Positions 35,050 through 44,555 are shown, counted from the first letter of the stretch. The stretch is 47,050 nt of DNA from Chitinophagaceae bacterium (GCA_018335935.1 JAGXRG010000002.1:1-47050), one strand, 5' to 3'. Notes: generated from the sequence alone by a model not told the origin. Numbers and translations: made by a program.

Positions 35050-35892
35050 ATGAAAAGCAACATATTAAAAATCTTTGCAACCCTTTTTTTAAGCATCAGC
35101 TTTTTACAAACTGTGAAAGCTGGTTTTCCTGTAGGTAATGGAAGATGGTTGCTTTCGCCAACATATACCCGATATTTTGCAGATGGCTATTGGGATAATA
35201 CGGGCATCTTTAACAATTTTGAAAATAAAGGAAGATACCAATCTGATTATTTTGGATTGTATGGTGGAATTGGAATTGGAAGAGATGTTGATTTAGTATT
35301 CAACATTCCATTTGTACAACAGCGTTATTTAGAAAATGGCCAAATACAAGAATCATTACAAGCCGTTGGAGATATAACAGTTGGGCTTTCATATTTTTTA
35401 AATCATTTCGATTATTATAAGCATTTATCAATAACTGGATCATTAATTTTCCCAGCATATCCATCTATTGAACAAACCTATTTACTGCCTGGTTTTAATT
35501 CTACAGGTGGAGAAATAAAAATGGGATTGGCAGGTACTAATACCAATACCTTAAAAGATACTTATTATGATGTAGAAGCAGGCATTAGAACCTATTTTAA
35601 TGCAGGCGGACCAACCATGTTTTTTGCAAATGCTACTTTGGGGGTTCCTTTTAATGAAGATTGGAAATTAAGTGGAACATTTAATTTAGTAAGCTCTAAT
35701 AGTAGTACAGGTTTTTTAACACCTACAAATATTTTTATCAATAGAGATTTTTCTTATTTACGTGGTAATATTTCATTAGGTAGAAGAATCAATAGAAATA
35801 TAACATGGTTTGCAAGCATTTTTAGAGATTTTACAGGTAGAAGTATTGGTCAGGGTCAGGGTTTTTCTACCTATATGGTATTTAAATTCTAA
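35050..35892 (+). CDS. Outer membrane barrel protein (phenol-degradation MetA-like)
   Basis: 280 residues with a signal peptide (MKSNILKIFATLFLSISFLQTVKA) and a transporter-type barrel: LSPTYTRYFADGYWDN, GLYGGIGIGRDVDLVFNIPFV, VGDITVGLSYFLN, FFANATLGVPFNEDWKLSGTFNLV, and a C-terminal GFSTYMVFKF with terminal Phe. The pattern resembles the MetA-pathway/phenol-degradation channel family. Lies 30 bp behind the esterase-fold gene and 41 bp before the MerC-like gene. Solute unknown. Confidence 0.75.
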   Translation: MKSNILKIFATLFLSISFLQTVKAGFPVGNGRWLLSPTYTRYFADGYWDNTGIFNNFENKGRYQSDYFGLYGGIGIGRDVDLVFNIPFVQQRYLENGQIQESLQAVGDITVGLSYFLNHFDYYKHLSITGSLIFPAYPSIEQTYLLPGFNSTGGEIKMGLAGTNTNTLKDTYYDVEAGIRTYFNAGGPTMFFANATLGVPFNEDWKLSGTFNLVSSNSSTGFLTPTNIFINRDFSYLRGNISLGRRINRNITWFASIFRDFTGRSIGQGQGFSTYMVFKF

Positions 35893-35933
35893 ACTAATTC
35901 TAGTTCAATTCAACGAACACTTATTTTTGCTTA

Positions 35934-36329
35934 ATGTCTTTCTTCAAAATTAATTGGGATGCACTAGGCGTAACTGTTTCTGTAGCTTGTGCTATTCACT
36001 GTGCCATTTTACCTTTAGCTTTAAGCAGTTTACCGCTTTTTGGGGTTGATATTATTGAAAATATATATTTCGAATATGGCATGATTGCTTTGGCATTTGT
36101 TGTAGGAGCATATTCCCTCTATCATGGATTTAAGAAACATCACCACAGATGGCTACCTTTTATTTTATTTTCTCTTGGCATTGTATTCTTATTATTGAAA
36201 CAAATATTTCATGACTTTCATCTTTGGCTTTTAATACCTGCAGTATTTTTTATTATCTATGGTCATTTTTTAAATTTCAGATTTTGCAGGCATCATAATC
36301 ATGCTCATAAAGACGATTGCGATCATTAA
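35934..36329 (+). CDS. MerC-like membrane protein with His-rich tail
   Basis: 131 residues with about four transmembrane helices and the MerC domain signature CAIHCAILPLAL (Cys pair near residues 19-23). The C-terminus (FCRHHNHAHKDDCDH) is His/Asp/Cys-rich and probably binds a metal. In Bacteroidota such MerC-domain proteins are usually not in a mercury operon and probably handle a different divalent metal, which is inference. Its TAA overlaps the stop of the convergent epimerase gene. Confidence 0.82.
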   Translation: MSFFKINWDALGVTVSVACAIHCAILPLALSSLPLFGVDIIENIYFEYGMIALAFVVGAYSLYHGFKKHHHRWLPFILFSLGIVFLLLKQIFHDFHLWLLIPAVFFIIYGHFLNFRFCRHHNHAHKDDCDH

Positions 36330-36730
36330 TCTTTTATTTCCATACAAATTTCAACTAATATACTATTAGTAGTTTTTGGGTGTAAAAAAGCTACCAATTT
36401 ATTGTCTGCTCCATGCTTTGGTGTTTCATGAATCATTGTAAATCCTTCAGCTTTTAATCTTTCAATTTCAGCATAAATATCTTCTACCAAAAAAGCTATG
36501 TGGTGAATGCCCTCTCCCTTCTTTTCAATATATTTTGCAATAACACCATCTGCAGTTCTACTTTCTAACAATTCAATCTTACTTTCTCCAGTTTTAAAAA
36601 AAGCAGTATTCACTTGTTCGCTTTCAACAATCTCTGTTTTATAACACAATGTATTTAAGAGTTTTTCATACAATGGAATGGCAGTTGAAAAATCTTTTAC
36701 AGCAATGCCAATATGTTCAATTTTTATCAT
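36326..36730 (-). CDS. mce: Methylmalonyl-CoA epimerase
   Basis: 134 residues of the vicinal-oxygen-chelate fold; interconverts the 2R and 2S forms of methylmalonyl-CoA in the propionate/methylmalonyl pathway. Marks are IEHIGIAVKDFSTAIPLYEKLL (metal His6), FFKTGESKIELLE, GEGIHHIAFLVEDI and the C-terminal Glu in SILVEICMEI. Length fits. The partner mutase genes are not in the window. Confidence 0.93.
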   Translation of the reverse strand: MIKIEHIGIAVKDFSTAIPLYEKLLNTLCYKTEIVESEQVNTAFFKTGESKIELLESRTADGVIAKYIEKKGEGIHHIAFLVEDIYAEIERLKAEGFTMIHETPKHGADNKLVAFLHPKTTNSILVEICMEIKD

Positions 36731-36843
36731 TCTTTTTTGTATTACGATTAATGGAAATTCAAATTTTTTAGCAGTTAATTAACCCAAAAATAAAGCTCCT
36801 CTGCTTAAATTTGCAGTTGACAGAAGCTAAAAATATAAAACAC

Positions 36844-38061
36844 ATGTTAAAACTACCCGTTTATTTAGATAATAATGCTACAACCCCAATGGACCCAAGA
36901 GTGTTGGAGGCTATGATTCCTTATTTTACAGAGCATTTTGGTAATGCTGCTAGCCGTAATCATCCTTTTGGTTGGGAAGCAGAAGAAGCAGTTGATTATG
37001 CTCGTGAACAAGTAGCAAAATTGATAGGTGCTGATCCTAAAGAAATTATTTTTACATCTGGAGCAACTGAAGGAGACAATTTAGGCATCAAAGGTGTTTA
37101 CGAAATGTATGCTTCTAAAGGCAATCATATTATTACAGTAACTACAGAACATAAAGCAGTTTTAGATACTTGTAAGCATATTGAAAAATTAGGTGGAGAA
37201 GTTACTTATTTAAGTGTAAAAGAAGATGGACTAATTGATTTAAAAGATTTAGAAGCTGCTATTAAGCCAACAACCATATTAATAGCCATTATGTATGCTA
37301 ATAATGAAGTGGGTGTGGTTCAACCTATCAAAGAAATTTCGGCTATTGCTAAAAAGAATGGTATTCTTTTCTTTTCAGATGCCACTCAAGCAGTAGGTAA
37401 AATTCCTGTAAATGTGATTGAAGATGGAATTGATTTAATGACTTTTACTGGCCACAAAATGTATGGTCCAAAAGGAATTGGTGCTTTATATGTTCGTAGA
37501 AAAAATCCGCGTGTAAAAGTTACTGCCCAAATGGATGGTGGTGGCCATGAAAGAGGCATGAGAAGTGGCACTTTAAATGTACCAGGAATTGTAGGTTTTG
37601 GTAAAGCCTGTGAACTGTGTATGTTAGAAATGGAAAAGGATGCTAAACATACATCAGCACTTAGAGATAAATTAGAAAATGCATTATTACAAATTGAAGA
37701 ATCTTACGTAAATGGTAATAAAGAACATCGTTTGCCACATGTTAGTAATATTTCTTTTAAACACGTTGAAGGTGAAGGTTTATTAATGGGATTTAATAAA
37801 AATATTGCATTAAGTTCTGGTTCAGCTTGTACTTCAGCTTCTTTAGAGCCTAGCTACGTTTTGAAGGCTTTAGGCTTAGGGGATGATTTAGCACATAGTA
37901 GTTTGCGTTTTGGCTTAAGTCGTTTTACTACTGAAGAACAAATTGATTATACCATTGAACAAATTACAAAAACAGTTCTGAAATTGAGAGATATGAGTCC
38001 TTTATGGGAAATGTATAAAGAAGGAATTGATTTGAATAGTATTGAGTGGGCACACCATTAA
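36844..38061 (+). CDS. iscS: Cysteine desulfurase
   Basis: 405 residues from the ATG at 36844 ([19 protein letters not shown]); a TTG at 36811 would add 11 residues that lie outside the family. PLP enzyme that takes sulfur from cysteine for Fe-S clusters. Lys205 ([12 protein letters not shown]) binds PLP; the active-site Cys329 is in [17 protein letters not shown]; also HVSNISF and RFGLSRFTT. Group I (IscS) type, close to the E. coli length. First gene of an iscS-iscU-iscA run with no iscR or hscBA nearby. Confidence 0.95.
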   Translation: MLKLPVYLDNNATTPMDPRVLEAMIPYFTEHFGNAASRNHPFGWEAEEAVDYAREQVAKLIGADPKEIIFTSGATEGDNLGIKGVYEMYASKGNHIITVTTEHKAVLDTCKHIEKLGGEVTYLSVKEDGLIDLKDLEAAIKPTTILIAIMYANNEVGVVQPIKEISAIAKKNGILFFSDATQAVGKIPVNVIEDGIDLMTFTGHKMYGPKGIGALYVRRKNPRVKVTAQMDGGGHERGMRSGTLNVPGIVGFGKACELCMLEMEKDAKHTSALRDKLENALLQIEESYVNGNKEHRLPHVSNISFKHVEGEGLLMGFNKNIALSSGSACTSASLEPSYVLKALGLGDDLAHSSLRFGLSRFTTEEQIDYTIEQITKTVLKLRDMSPLWEMYKEGIDLNSIEWAHH

Positions 38062-38157
38062 ACAATGTAAAAATTTTGACTGACGATTTACGATTTATTG
38101 TCATTCAAAATCAAAAAAAAATCGTATATTGTAAATCACTAAATAAAAAAAATAATC

Positions 38158-38577
38158 ATGGCATACTCAGATAAAGTTATTGATCATTATAGCAACCCTA
38201 AAAACGTAGGTACGCTAGATAAAGCCAACAAAAATGTTGGAACAGGATTAGTTGGTGCTCCTGAATGTGGAGATGTTATGCGTTTGCAAATTGAAGTTGA
38301 TGATGCAACTGGTATTATCAAAGATGCAAAATTCAAAACATTTGGTTGTGGTTCTGCAATTGCTTCTTCATCTTTAGCTACTGAATGGTTAAAAGGTAAA
38401 ACTGTTGATCAAGCAGTATCTATTGATAATATGGATATTGTTGAAGAGTTAAATCTTCCCCCTGTAAAAATTCACTGTTCTGTTTTAGCAGAAGATGCTA
38501 TTAAAGCAGCCATTAATGATTACAGAAAAAAGAATGGTTTAGAAGAATTAGTTTTTGAAGAGAAAGGAGTACACTAA
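38158..38577 (+). CDS. iscU: Fe-S cluster scaffold protein IscU
   Basis: 139 residues. The scaffold on which IscS sulfur and iron assemble into a cluster. Cys37 (APECGDVM), Cys64 (TFGCGSAIASSS) and Cys107 (VKIHCSVLAEDA) with Asp39 are the cluster ligands at the usual positions, and LPPVKIHC is the chaperone-binding motif. 96 bp behind iscS and 78 bp ahead of iscA; both spacers contain AT-rich short repeats. Confidence 0.96.
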   Translation: MAYSDKVIDHYSNPKNVGTLDKANKNVGTGLVGAPECGDVMRLQIEVDDATGIIKDAKFKTFGCGSAIASSSLATEWLKGKTVDQAVSIDNMDIVEELNLPPVKIHCSVLAEDAIKAAINDYRKKNGLEELVFEEKGVH

Positions 38578-38594
38578 ACAATTATTAAATTTAT

Positions 38595-38632
38595 CAATTC
38601 GATAATTCGATAATGATTACATTGGCGAATTG
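38595..38632. repeat. Short inverted repeat in the iscU-iscA spacer
   Basis: CAATTCG (38595-38601) and CGAATTG (38626-38632) are inverted copies around AT-rich DNA with two ATTCGATAA-like units. Similar AT-rich motifs (TTGTAAAT, TTTACAATT) occur before iscU, the four-helix gene and sodA. Possibly degenerate small mobile repeats; low confidence. Confidence 0.4.
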
Positions 38633-38655
38633 TCAAGTTGACTAATTGTTGAATT

Positions 38656-39006
38656 ATGGTTTCTACAGAAAATAGTATTTACATATCCGATAAAGCAAAA
38701 ACTAAAGTTTTAAAACTTATGGAAGAAGCTGGTGTTGCAAATGACCCTACATACTTCTTAAGAGTTGGTGTTGTAGGTGGTGGTTGTAGTGGATTAAGTT
38801 ACAAACTAGATTTCGATAATGAAGTAAAACCAATGGATCAGGTTTTTGAAGATAATGGTTTGAAAATAGTAACAGATTTAAAAAGTTTTTTATACTTGGT
38901 AAATACAGAACTAGATTTCAGCGACGGATTAAATGGAAAAGGATTTTATTTCAGCAACCCTAATGCTAGTAGAAGTTGTGGTTGTGGAGAGAGTTTTGCA
39001 GTTTAA
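38656..39006 (+). CDS. iscA: A-type iron-sulfur carrier protein (IscA/ErpA family)
   Basis: 116 residues; HesB/IscA fold carrier that delivers clusters. The three Cys ligands are visible: Cys44 in VGGGCSGLSY, and Cys108 and Cys110 in SRSCGCGESF at the C-terminus. Start ATG at 38656 follows a short AT-rich spacer after iscU. IscA versus ErpA cannot be told apart from the sequence alone. Confidence 0.92.
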   Translation: MVSTENSIYISDKAKTKVLKLMEEAGVANDPTYFLRVGVVGGGCSGLSYKLDFDNEVKPMDQVFEDNGLKIVTDLKSFLYLVNTELDFSDGLNGKGFYFSNPNASRSCGCGESFAV

Positions 39007-39039
39007 ATAATTATAAATTGTAAATTATCTATTGTAAAT

Positions 39040-39390
39040 ATGGCAAACAACTTTTTGAAAAATAAAAGCTTTGCTTTTGCTGTTAGAATTGTTAATCTCT
39101 ACAAATATTTGAATGAAGAAAAAAAAGAATTTGTGCTTTCTAAACAACTTCTTAGATGTGGTACTTCAGTAGGTGCAATGATTAGAGAAGCAGAGCATAG
39201 TGAAAGCAAACCTGACTTTATACATAAACTATCCGTTTCCCAAAAAGAAATAAATGAATCCTTATATTGGTTAGAATTACTTCAAACTACCCAATATCTT
39301 ACTCAAGATCAATATAAAAGTATTAATAAAGATACTTTAGAATTAATTAAACTAATTACATCATCTTTGAAAACTCTTAAATCGAAATAG
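39040..39390 (+). CDS. Four-helix bundle protein (23S rRNA intervening-sequence-protein family)
   Basis: 116 residues of the IVP/TIGR02436 four-helix-bundle family: FAFAVRIVNLYKYL, LSKQLLRCGTSVGAMIREAEHSESKPDFIHKLSVSQ (the S-x-G-x-x-x-x-E core) and ESLYWLELLQTTQ. Relatives are encoded in intervening sequences inside 23S rRNA of some bacteria, but free-standing copies are common in Bacteroidota. It sits between iscA and superoxide dismutase, with AT-rich near-inverted repeats on both sides (ATAAATTGTAAATTAT before, TTTACAATT after), which suggests insertion. Function unknown. Confidence 0.9.
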   Translation: MANNFLKNKSFAFAVRIVNLYKYLNEEKKEFVLSKQLLRCGTSVGAMIREAEHSESKPDFIHKLSVSQKEINESLYWLELLQTTQYLTQDQYKSINKDTLELIKLITSSLKTLKSK

Positions 39391-39429
39391 AAATCTCATT
39401 TTATAACTTACAATTTAAAATTTACAATT

Positions 39430-40032
39430 ATGTTCACTCTTTCTCCTTTACCTTATACTCATGATGCTTTAGAGCCTCATATCGATACATTAACCATGCA
39501 AATACATCATGGTAAACACCATCAAGCTTATGTAGATAATGTAAATAAAGCTATTGCTGGTACTGATAATGAAAATAAAACTTTAGAAGAATTAGTTGCC
39601 AATGCTGGTGCAATTTCTGCTGCTGTTAGAAATAATGGTGGTGGTCATTGGAATCATACTTTCTTTTGGGAAAGTTTAGCACCAAATGCTGGAGGTACAC
39701 CAACTGGTGATTTAGCTACAGCAATTGATACAGCTTTTGGAAGTTTTGAAGAAATGAAAAACAAGTTTGCGGCTGCAGGTGCTACTCGTTTTGGAAGTGG
39801 TTGGGCATGGTTGGGTGTTAAAGATGGAGCTCTTACAATTTGTTCTACTCCAAATCAAGACAATCCTTTAATGGATGTTGCAGAATGCAAATGCACACCA
39901 ATTTTAGGTGTTGATGTTTGGGAGCATGCTTATTATTTAAAATATCAAAACAAACGTGCAGATTATTTATCAGCCATTTGGAATGTTGTAAACTGGACTA
40001 AAGTTGCTGAACGCTTTGCTGCTGCTAAATAA
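39430..40032 (+). CDS. Superoxide dismutase, Fe/Mn type
   Basis: 200 residues; disproportionates superoxide. Metal ligands are His26 ([10 protein letters not shown]), His76 ([10 protein letters not shown]), Asp162 and His166 (DVWEHAYY). The residues near the site (a Gly in GGGHWNH and a Gln143 in TPNQDNP) favour manganese or cambialistic use over a pure Fe enzyme. Cytoplasmic (no signal peptide). Starts 40 bp behind the four-helix gene and ends before a strong terminator. Confidence 0.95.
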   Translation: MFTLSPLPYTHDALEPHIDTLTMQIHHGKHHQAYVDNVNKAIAGTDNENKTLEELVANAGAISAAVRNNGGGHWNHTFFWESLAPNAGGTPTGDLATAIDTAFGSFEEMKNKFAAAGATRFGSGWAWLGVKDGALTICSTPNQDNPLMDVAECKCTPILGVDVWEHAYYLKYQNKRADYLSAIWNVVNWTKVAERFAAAK

Positions 40033-40052
40033 TTAATAATATTACCTAATTC

Positions 40053-40084
40053 AAAATCTCCTTAGCACTAAGGAGATTTTTTTT
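40053..40084 (+). terminator. Rho-independent terminator after superoxide dismutase
   Basis: AAAATCTCCTTA and TAAGGAGATTTT form a perfect 12-bp stem with GCAC loop (40053-40080), followed by TTTT. It ends the isc-sod run. Confidence 0.9.
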
Positions 40085-40100
40085 GCTCTAAATTTGCTTT

Positions 40101-40748
40101 ATGAAAAAATTAGGATACTATTTATTATTCTTTGTAGTACTTGTGGCTATTTTTTGGGTTTTACTTTCTCAATTTACACCTTGGTTTAACCAGAGTGCTA
40201 TTAGTAAAAGAAGTACTGTTAAACCTTTTGTTTTTATAAATCAAGATAGTGCTAGTTTTACGAATGCTGATATGTTAGGCAAAGTATGTGTAGTTGAATA
40301 TTTTTTTACTACATGTGCAGGTATCTGTCCAAAGATGAATAAAAACATGAAAGAAATTTATGAACAGTTTAAAGATGAAAGTAATTTTTTAATTGTTTCA
40401 CATACTTGTCAGCCTGAAATAGATTCTATTCCTCTATTGAAAGCATATGCAGAAAAAATGCAAGCTAATACCAACAAATGGGCTTTTGTTACAGGCAGTA
40501 AAGATAGCTTATATAAAATGGCACGTTTTAGTTATGGCTTAGATGATCCTAAAAATGCTGTTGAAAATATTGCAGATGATTTTATTCATACTCAATTTTT
40601 TGCCTTAGTAGATAAATCAGGAAATGTAAGGGGTGGTGTTTATGATGGCTTAAAAAAAGATGAAATTGAACAACTAAAAAAAGATATTAAGCAATTGTTA
40701 CATGAAAAGAATCCAACAAAAATTTTCAATGGTGTGTTTAGCAATTAA
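40101..40748 (+). CDS. SCO1/SenC-family copper-binding protein
   Basis: 215 residues; N-terminal membrane anchor (about 5-25) and a thioredoxin-like SCO domain that delivers copper to cytochrome oxidase. Copper ligands are Cys72 and Cys76 (TTCAGICPKM) and His163 (DDFIHTQFF). HTCQPEID is a further SCO landmark. Its stop codon shares the TTAA at 40745-40748 with the stop of the convergent uvrC. Confidence 0.92.
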   Translation: MKKLGYYLLFFVVLVAIFWVLLSQFTPWFNQSAISKRSTVKPFVFINQDSASFTNADMLGKVCVVEYFFTTCAGICPKMNKNMKEIYEQFKDESNFLIVSHTCQPEIDSIPLLKAYAEKMQANTNKWAFVTGSKDSLYKMARFSYGLDDPKNAVENIADDFIHTQFFALVDKSGNVRGGVYDGLKKDEIEQLKKDIKQLLHEKNPTKIFNGVFSN

Positions 40749-42547
40749 TTTGAAAAAGACGATATCAATAGTTTAGCTTTTTTCTCGCCAATTACTTTTG
40801 CTAAACTTTCTAAATTTTGTTCTTTTATTTTTTTTATAGATTTAAATTGTTGCAATAATGCAGTAATAGAATTTGGACCTAATCCATTGATGTTTTCAAG
40901 TTCGTTTTTAATAGCACCCTTACTTCTTTGACTTCTATGAAAAGTAATACCAAAGCGATGTACTTCATCTCTAATTCTTCTAATTAGTTTTAAACCTTCA
41001 CTATTCCAATCAAGTTTTATGGATTGCTGATCTCCTTCAAAAAACAATTCTTCTTCATTTTTTGCTAATCCTATTAAGGTGAATTTTCCCTTTAATCCTA
41101 TTTCATGAATTCCTTCCAAAGCTGCACTAAGCTGGCCTTTACCTCCATCTATAATCACTAATTGAGGGAAATTTTTACCCTCTTGAATATATCTTTTATA
41201 GTGCCTCATAACTGTTTCTTTCATTGAGGCAAAGTCGTTTATACCACTAACAGTTTTAATATTAAATTTTCTATAATCTGGCTTATATGGAGCTGCATTT
41301 CTAAAACACACACAAGCACTCACAGGAAAACTTCCTTGAAAGTTAGAATTATCAAAGCATTCAATATGAGTAGGTAATTCTTTTAGTTGAAGTTGATCTT
41401 GCAGTTCTTGTAAAATTTCTTGTAAATCTTCTGGTGTTTTATTGATGATTTGATTAATTTTTTTTCTTTTCAATTCAGCCTTAAAATAATTTACATTCTT
41501 TAAACTCAACTCTAATAATTTCTTTTTATCTCCTGCTTTTGGAACTATTTGTTGAATATTAGTTTGCGGATAATCTACTTCAAAAGGCACAATAATTTCG
41601 TTACTCATACTATTAAAAGCATCTCGAAAATATGCAATGGCAAAACTTAAAGTTTCTGCTTCTGATTCATCCAATTTAGTTTCTAATTGTTGTGTATGTG
41701 TTTGTACTATGGTTCCATTATTTACCATTAAATAATTTACATAAGCAATATCATCTTCTTTTAAAATACTAAACACATCTGCATTAGTAACATTTTTACT
41801 TACTACTACAGATTTTGCTTGATAGTTTTGTAAGTGTTCAATTTTCTTTTTTATGAATTCTGCTTTTTCAAAGTTGAGAAGTGCAACCTGTTGCTGCATT
41901 TCAGTTTTATAATGTTTAATAACATTACTTACATTACCCTTTAAAATTTCTTTTAAATGTTGCAAACCTTCAGCATATTGTTTTGCTGTTTGAAAACCTT
42001 GGCAAGGACCATTACAATTGCCCAAATGATACTCTAAACAAACTTTAAATTTATTAGCATTGATATTTTTGTCGGTTAAATTTAATTTACAATTCCTCAA
42101 TGGAACATATTGTTTAATTAAACTCAATAACTCTCTTACATAAAAAACAGAAGTAAAAGGGCCCAAATATTCTGAACCATCATTGTATTTTTTTCTTGTA
42201 AAAAACACTCTTGGAAAAGGTTCTTTTTTAATAACAATATACGGATAAGTTTTATCATCCTTTAGGCTAATATTATATTTTGGTCGGTATTCTTTAATTA
42301 ATGCATTCTCCAATAACAATGCATCTTGTTCAGTATTAACAATGGTGAATTCAATTTTGTTAATGCGTTGAACAAGCTCAACTGTTTTAAAACTTTGTTG
42401 ATTTTTATTAAAGTAAGATGATATGCGTTTTTTTAAATTCTTTGCTTTACCAACATATATAATATTATTATTTATGTCGTAATATTTATATATACCAGGT
42501 TGTTGAGGCAGCTCTGATGCAATATTAGCAAAGGTTTCAGCGGTCAT
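40745..42547 (-). CDS. uvrC: UvrABC excision repair nuclease subunit C
   Basis: 600 residues, the usual length. GIY-YIG nuclease domain at the N-terminus (PGIYKYYDINNNIIYVGKAKNLKKRISSYF), a UVR segment (about 205-240; LLNFEKAEFIKKKIEHLQ), the RNase-H-like 5' incision domain (ECFDNSNFQGS... VIIDGGKGQL) and C-terminal helix-hairpin-helix (LENINGLGPNSITALLQQFKSI). Cuts both sides of a lesion in nucleotide excision repair. Cytoplasmic. Confidence 0.97.
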   Translation of the reverse strand: MTAETFANIASELPQQPGIYKYYDINNNIIYVGKAKNLKKRISSYFNKNQQSFKTVELVQRINKIEFTIVNTEQDALLLENALIKEYRPKYNISLKDDKTYPYIVIKKEPFPRVFFTRKKYNDGSEYLGPFTSVFYVRELLSLIKQYVPLRNCKLNLTDKNINANKFKVCLEYHLGNCNGPCQGFQTAKQYAEGLQHLKEILKGNVSNVIKHYKTEMQQQVALLNFEKAEFIKKKIEHLQNYQAKSVVVSKNVTNADVFSILKEDDIAYVNYLMVNNGTIVQTHTQQLETKLDESEAETLSFAIAYFRDAFNSMSNEIIVPFEVDYPQTNIQQIVPKAGDKKKLLELSLKNVNYFKAELKRKKINQIINKTPEDLQEILQELQDQLQLKELPTHIECFDNSNFQGSFPVSACVCFRNAAPYKPDYRKFNIKTVSGINDFASMKETVMRHYKRYIQEGKNFPQLVIIDGGKGQLSAALEGIHEIGLKGKFTLIGLAKNEEELFFEGDQQSIKLDWNSEGLKLIRRIRDEVHRFGITFHRSQRSKGAIKNELENINGLGPNSITALLQQFKSIKKIKEQNLESLAKVIGEKKAKLLISSFSN

Positions 42548-42565
42548 TACTTATAAAAAAGAAAT

Positions 42566-43138
42566 TTAATTTTTAATATCGTTCCAGTTAATATATGTTT
42601 TTTCTATGATTTCTTTTTTTGTTGGAAGGGTTGTGGTTGAGCTAATGGTTAAACTTCTTCCTGCATTCCAAAAATATTGTTGTTGATTTATTGTATCTGA
42701 ATTTTTATGATTAATTACAATGTAAATACTTTTCAAATTTTTAGTTTCAATATCTAATAAAGTAGTAATACTTTTTATTGGATTTGAAGTTGAAGTTGAA
42801 GTAGTAATAAAACTAATACTTTCAGTAGATAAATCTTCGAATGAAATTTCTTTATACTCTTTATTATTGATTGAAATATTTAACAATGGTGCAATTATTT
42901 TTTCAAACTCAGCTCTACTTAATGCAGTAGAATCTTTTTTCTTTTGGTTGATTTGTTCTTTGATACAATATAAGTAGTATGGCGTTTTAATTACTTCATC
43001 TGCATCAGCTTTTAATAGCTCAATTACTGGTGCAAACTGAAAACTATCTTTAACTATGCTTTTAGATTGTTCACTTTTATGTTGACAAGAAACTAAAAAA
43101 AATACAAGTCCAATGAATGCAAATATTTTTCTATTCAT
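42566..43138 (-). CDS. Lipoprotein of unknown function
   Basis: 190 residues with a lipoprotein signal ending LVSC (Cys18; MNRKIFAFIGLVFFLVSCQHKSE). The rest is Ser/Thr-rich with ITTSTSTSNPIKSITT and a C-terminal YFWNAGRSLTISS block resembling membrane-associated sensor-like proteins of unknown role. It starts 18 bp before uvrC and follows the anti-sigma-like gene after 40 bp. Could belong to the ECF-sigma regulon, unproved. Confidence 0.7.
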   Translation of the reverse strand: MNRKIFAFIGLVFFLVSCQHKSEQSKSIVKDSFQFAPVIELLKADADEVIKTPYYLYCIKEQINQKKKDSTALSRAEFEKIIAPLLNISINNKEYKEISFEDLSTESISFITTSTSTSNPIKSITTLLDIETKNLKSIYIVINHKNSDTINQQQYFWNAGRSLTISSTTTLPTKKEIIEKTYINWNDIKN

Positions 43139-43178
43139 TGTTCAAAAATATTATGAACAAAATTGTAATTTGTAAAAA

Positions 43179-44555
43179 TTAATGCAAAGGTTTTGTAAAC
43201 CCTATTTTAATACCATAATCTACACGATACTCTTTAATAGGATATAAATCGTTATAAGTAGGCAACTGCTGAAATCTTATTTGAGGACCTAAAAACCATT
43301 TTAAACTTTTGGTACGCATAGTAAAAAACATTGCAGCACTTGTATTGATATTAAAATTTCTCACAAATGGAGATGCGTCAGTATAATATTTATAATCTGT
43401 AGATACTATGAAATTGTTTCTATTTAAAGCTAAAGTTGGCTCAACTGAACCTGTTAAACTTAAACCCCATTTTGAACCCTCATAAACATTCCATTCTAAA
43501 CCTATTGGCACCGAAACCTCGTATAATTTATTTTGCAAATTTGTTTTAGCCCCAAGAGCGTTTTCAAAGTTTGTACTATAACCAGAAATAGTAGATAAAG
43601 TACTAAGTTGGTTATTACGTACAAAACTAATATTAGCTTCGCCATATGCATTGTAAGCATCAATATTATATTGACGAATATTAAATTGTATTCCAGTTTT
43701 AATAAACAATTTTTTAGTAATTGGATAGAGTAAAGTAGCACCAATCTCAGCACCAGTCATTGGCTTATGAATTACAACATCGTTTACATTTTTGCTTAAA
43801 GCAACTCTATCTGAAAGTGCTGATATATACCTTGATCTAGTTTTATCGTCTTCCAATGTTCTATAACTGTTTGATAAAGTTGCATAATATTGAACTTGCC
43901 ATTTACTTTTTGCAGTTTTATTAATTGTCTTCTTGCTGTTTAGAAACTCATCATTTAATTGAAGTGTATTAATTGCAAATTGAGAACTATTTTTTATTTG
44001 GATTGAAGGTTCTAATAATTGATTAGTTACTTCTTTAGTATAAACAGATTCTATTGGCTCAAAATTAGTATTCGAAACTACTGAATGTGAAACAGGTAAT
44101 GTGTTATGAATTGATAAAGTTGAATTCTCATCAACATTATTTACTTTATTTTCTACACTACTAAATACTTTTTGAGAAGTTTGATTTACCTCACTTAATT
44201 TATTTGTTGTTTTAATGTGAGAATTAACCTTAATTGTTTTATCATAAAAATTTTGAGTATAAAAAATAGGTGAACCTACTTTTTGCTGAGTTTTAACAGT
44301 TGCAACTCTTAAATATTGATTTGTTGTTTTAGTTATTGAAATTTTCTCTTTTGGATAATTAATAATGGTAGAAACAGTTAAAGCTAAAACAATAAAGACA
44401 AATATGGTAATTAATGCAGGCCATCTAGTTTGAGGCTGAATATCTTTTCTTATATTTTCCCAAACCTTTTCTGAAGGATACATACGATACCTGCTTGCTT
44501 CACTAAGAAGCAACTCTTCAAAATTTACAGGTGTATTTCCTTTATTAAAAATCAT
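43179..44555 (-). CDS. Probable dual-membrane-spanning anti-sigma factor (Dma-like)
   Basis: 458 residues with a split architecture: N-terminal cytoplasmic part (1-44; FEELLLSEASRYRMYPSEKVWENI, typical of Bacteroidota anti-sigma N-termini), one transmembrane helix (about 46-66; ALITIFVFIVLALTVSTII), a disordered Asn/Thr-rich linker (67-215) and a C-terminal region of alternating strands (about 218-458; KWQVQYYATLSNSYRTL, KLFIKTGIQFNIRQYN, YEVSVPIGLEWNVYEG, WGLSLTGSVEPTLAL, LKWFLGPQIRFQQL) like an outer-membrane barrel. An anti-sigma factor reaching both membranes (Dma) is known in Bacteroides. It starts 2 bp behind the ECF sigma gene. Confidence 0.65.
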   Translation of the reverse strand: MIFNKGNTPVNFEELLLSEASRYRMYPSEKVWENIRKDIQPQTRWPALITIFVFIVLALTVSTIINYPKEKISITKTTNQYLRVATVKTQQKVGSPIFYTQNFYDKTIKVNSHIKTTNKLSEVNQTSQKVFSSVENKVNNVDENSTLSIHNTLPVSHSVVSNTNFEPIESVYTKEVTNQLLEPSIQIKNSSQFAINTLQLNDEFLNSKKTINKTAKSKWQVQYYATLSNSYRTLEDDKTRSRYISALSDRVALSKNVNDVVIHKPMTGAEIGATLLYPITKKLFIKTGIQFNIRQYNIDAYNAYGEANISFVRNNQLSTLSTISGYSTNFENALGAKTNLQNKLYEVSVPIGLEWNVYEGSKWGLSLTGSVEPTLALNRNNFIVSTDYKYYTDASPFVRNFNINTSAAMFFTMRTKSLKWFLGPQIRFQQLPTYNDLYPIKEYRVDYGIKIGFTKPLH

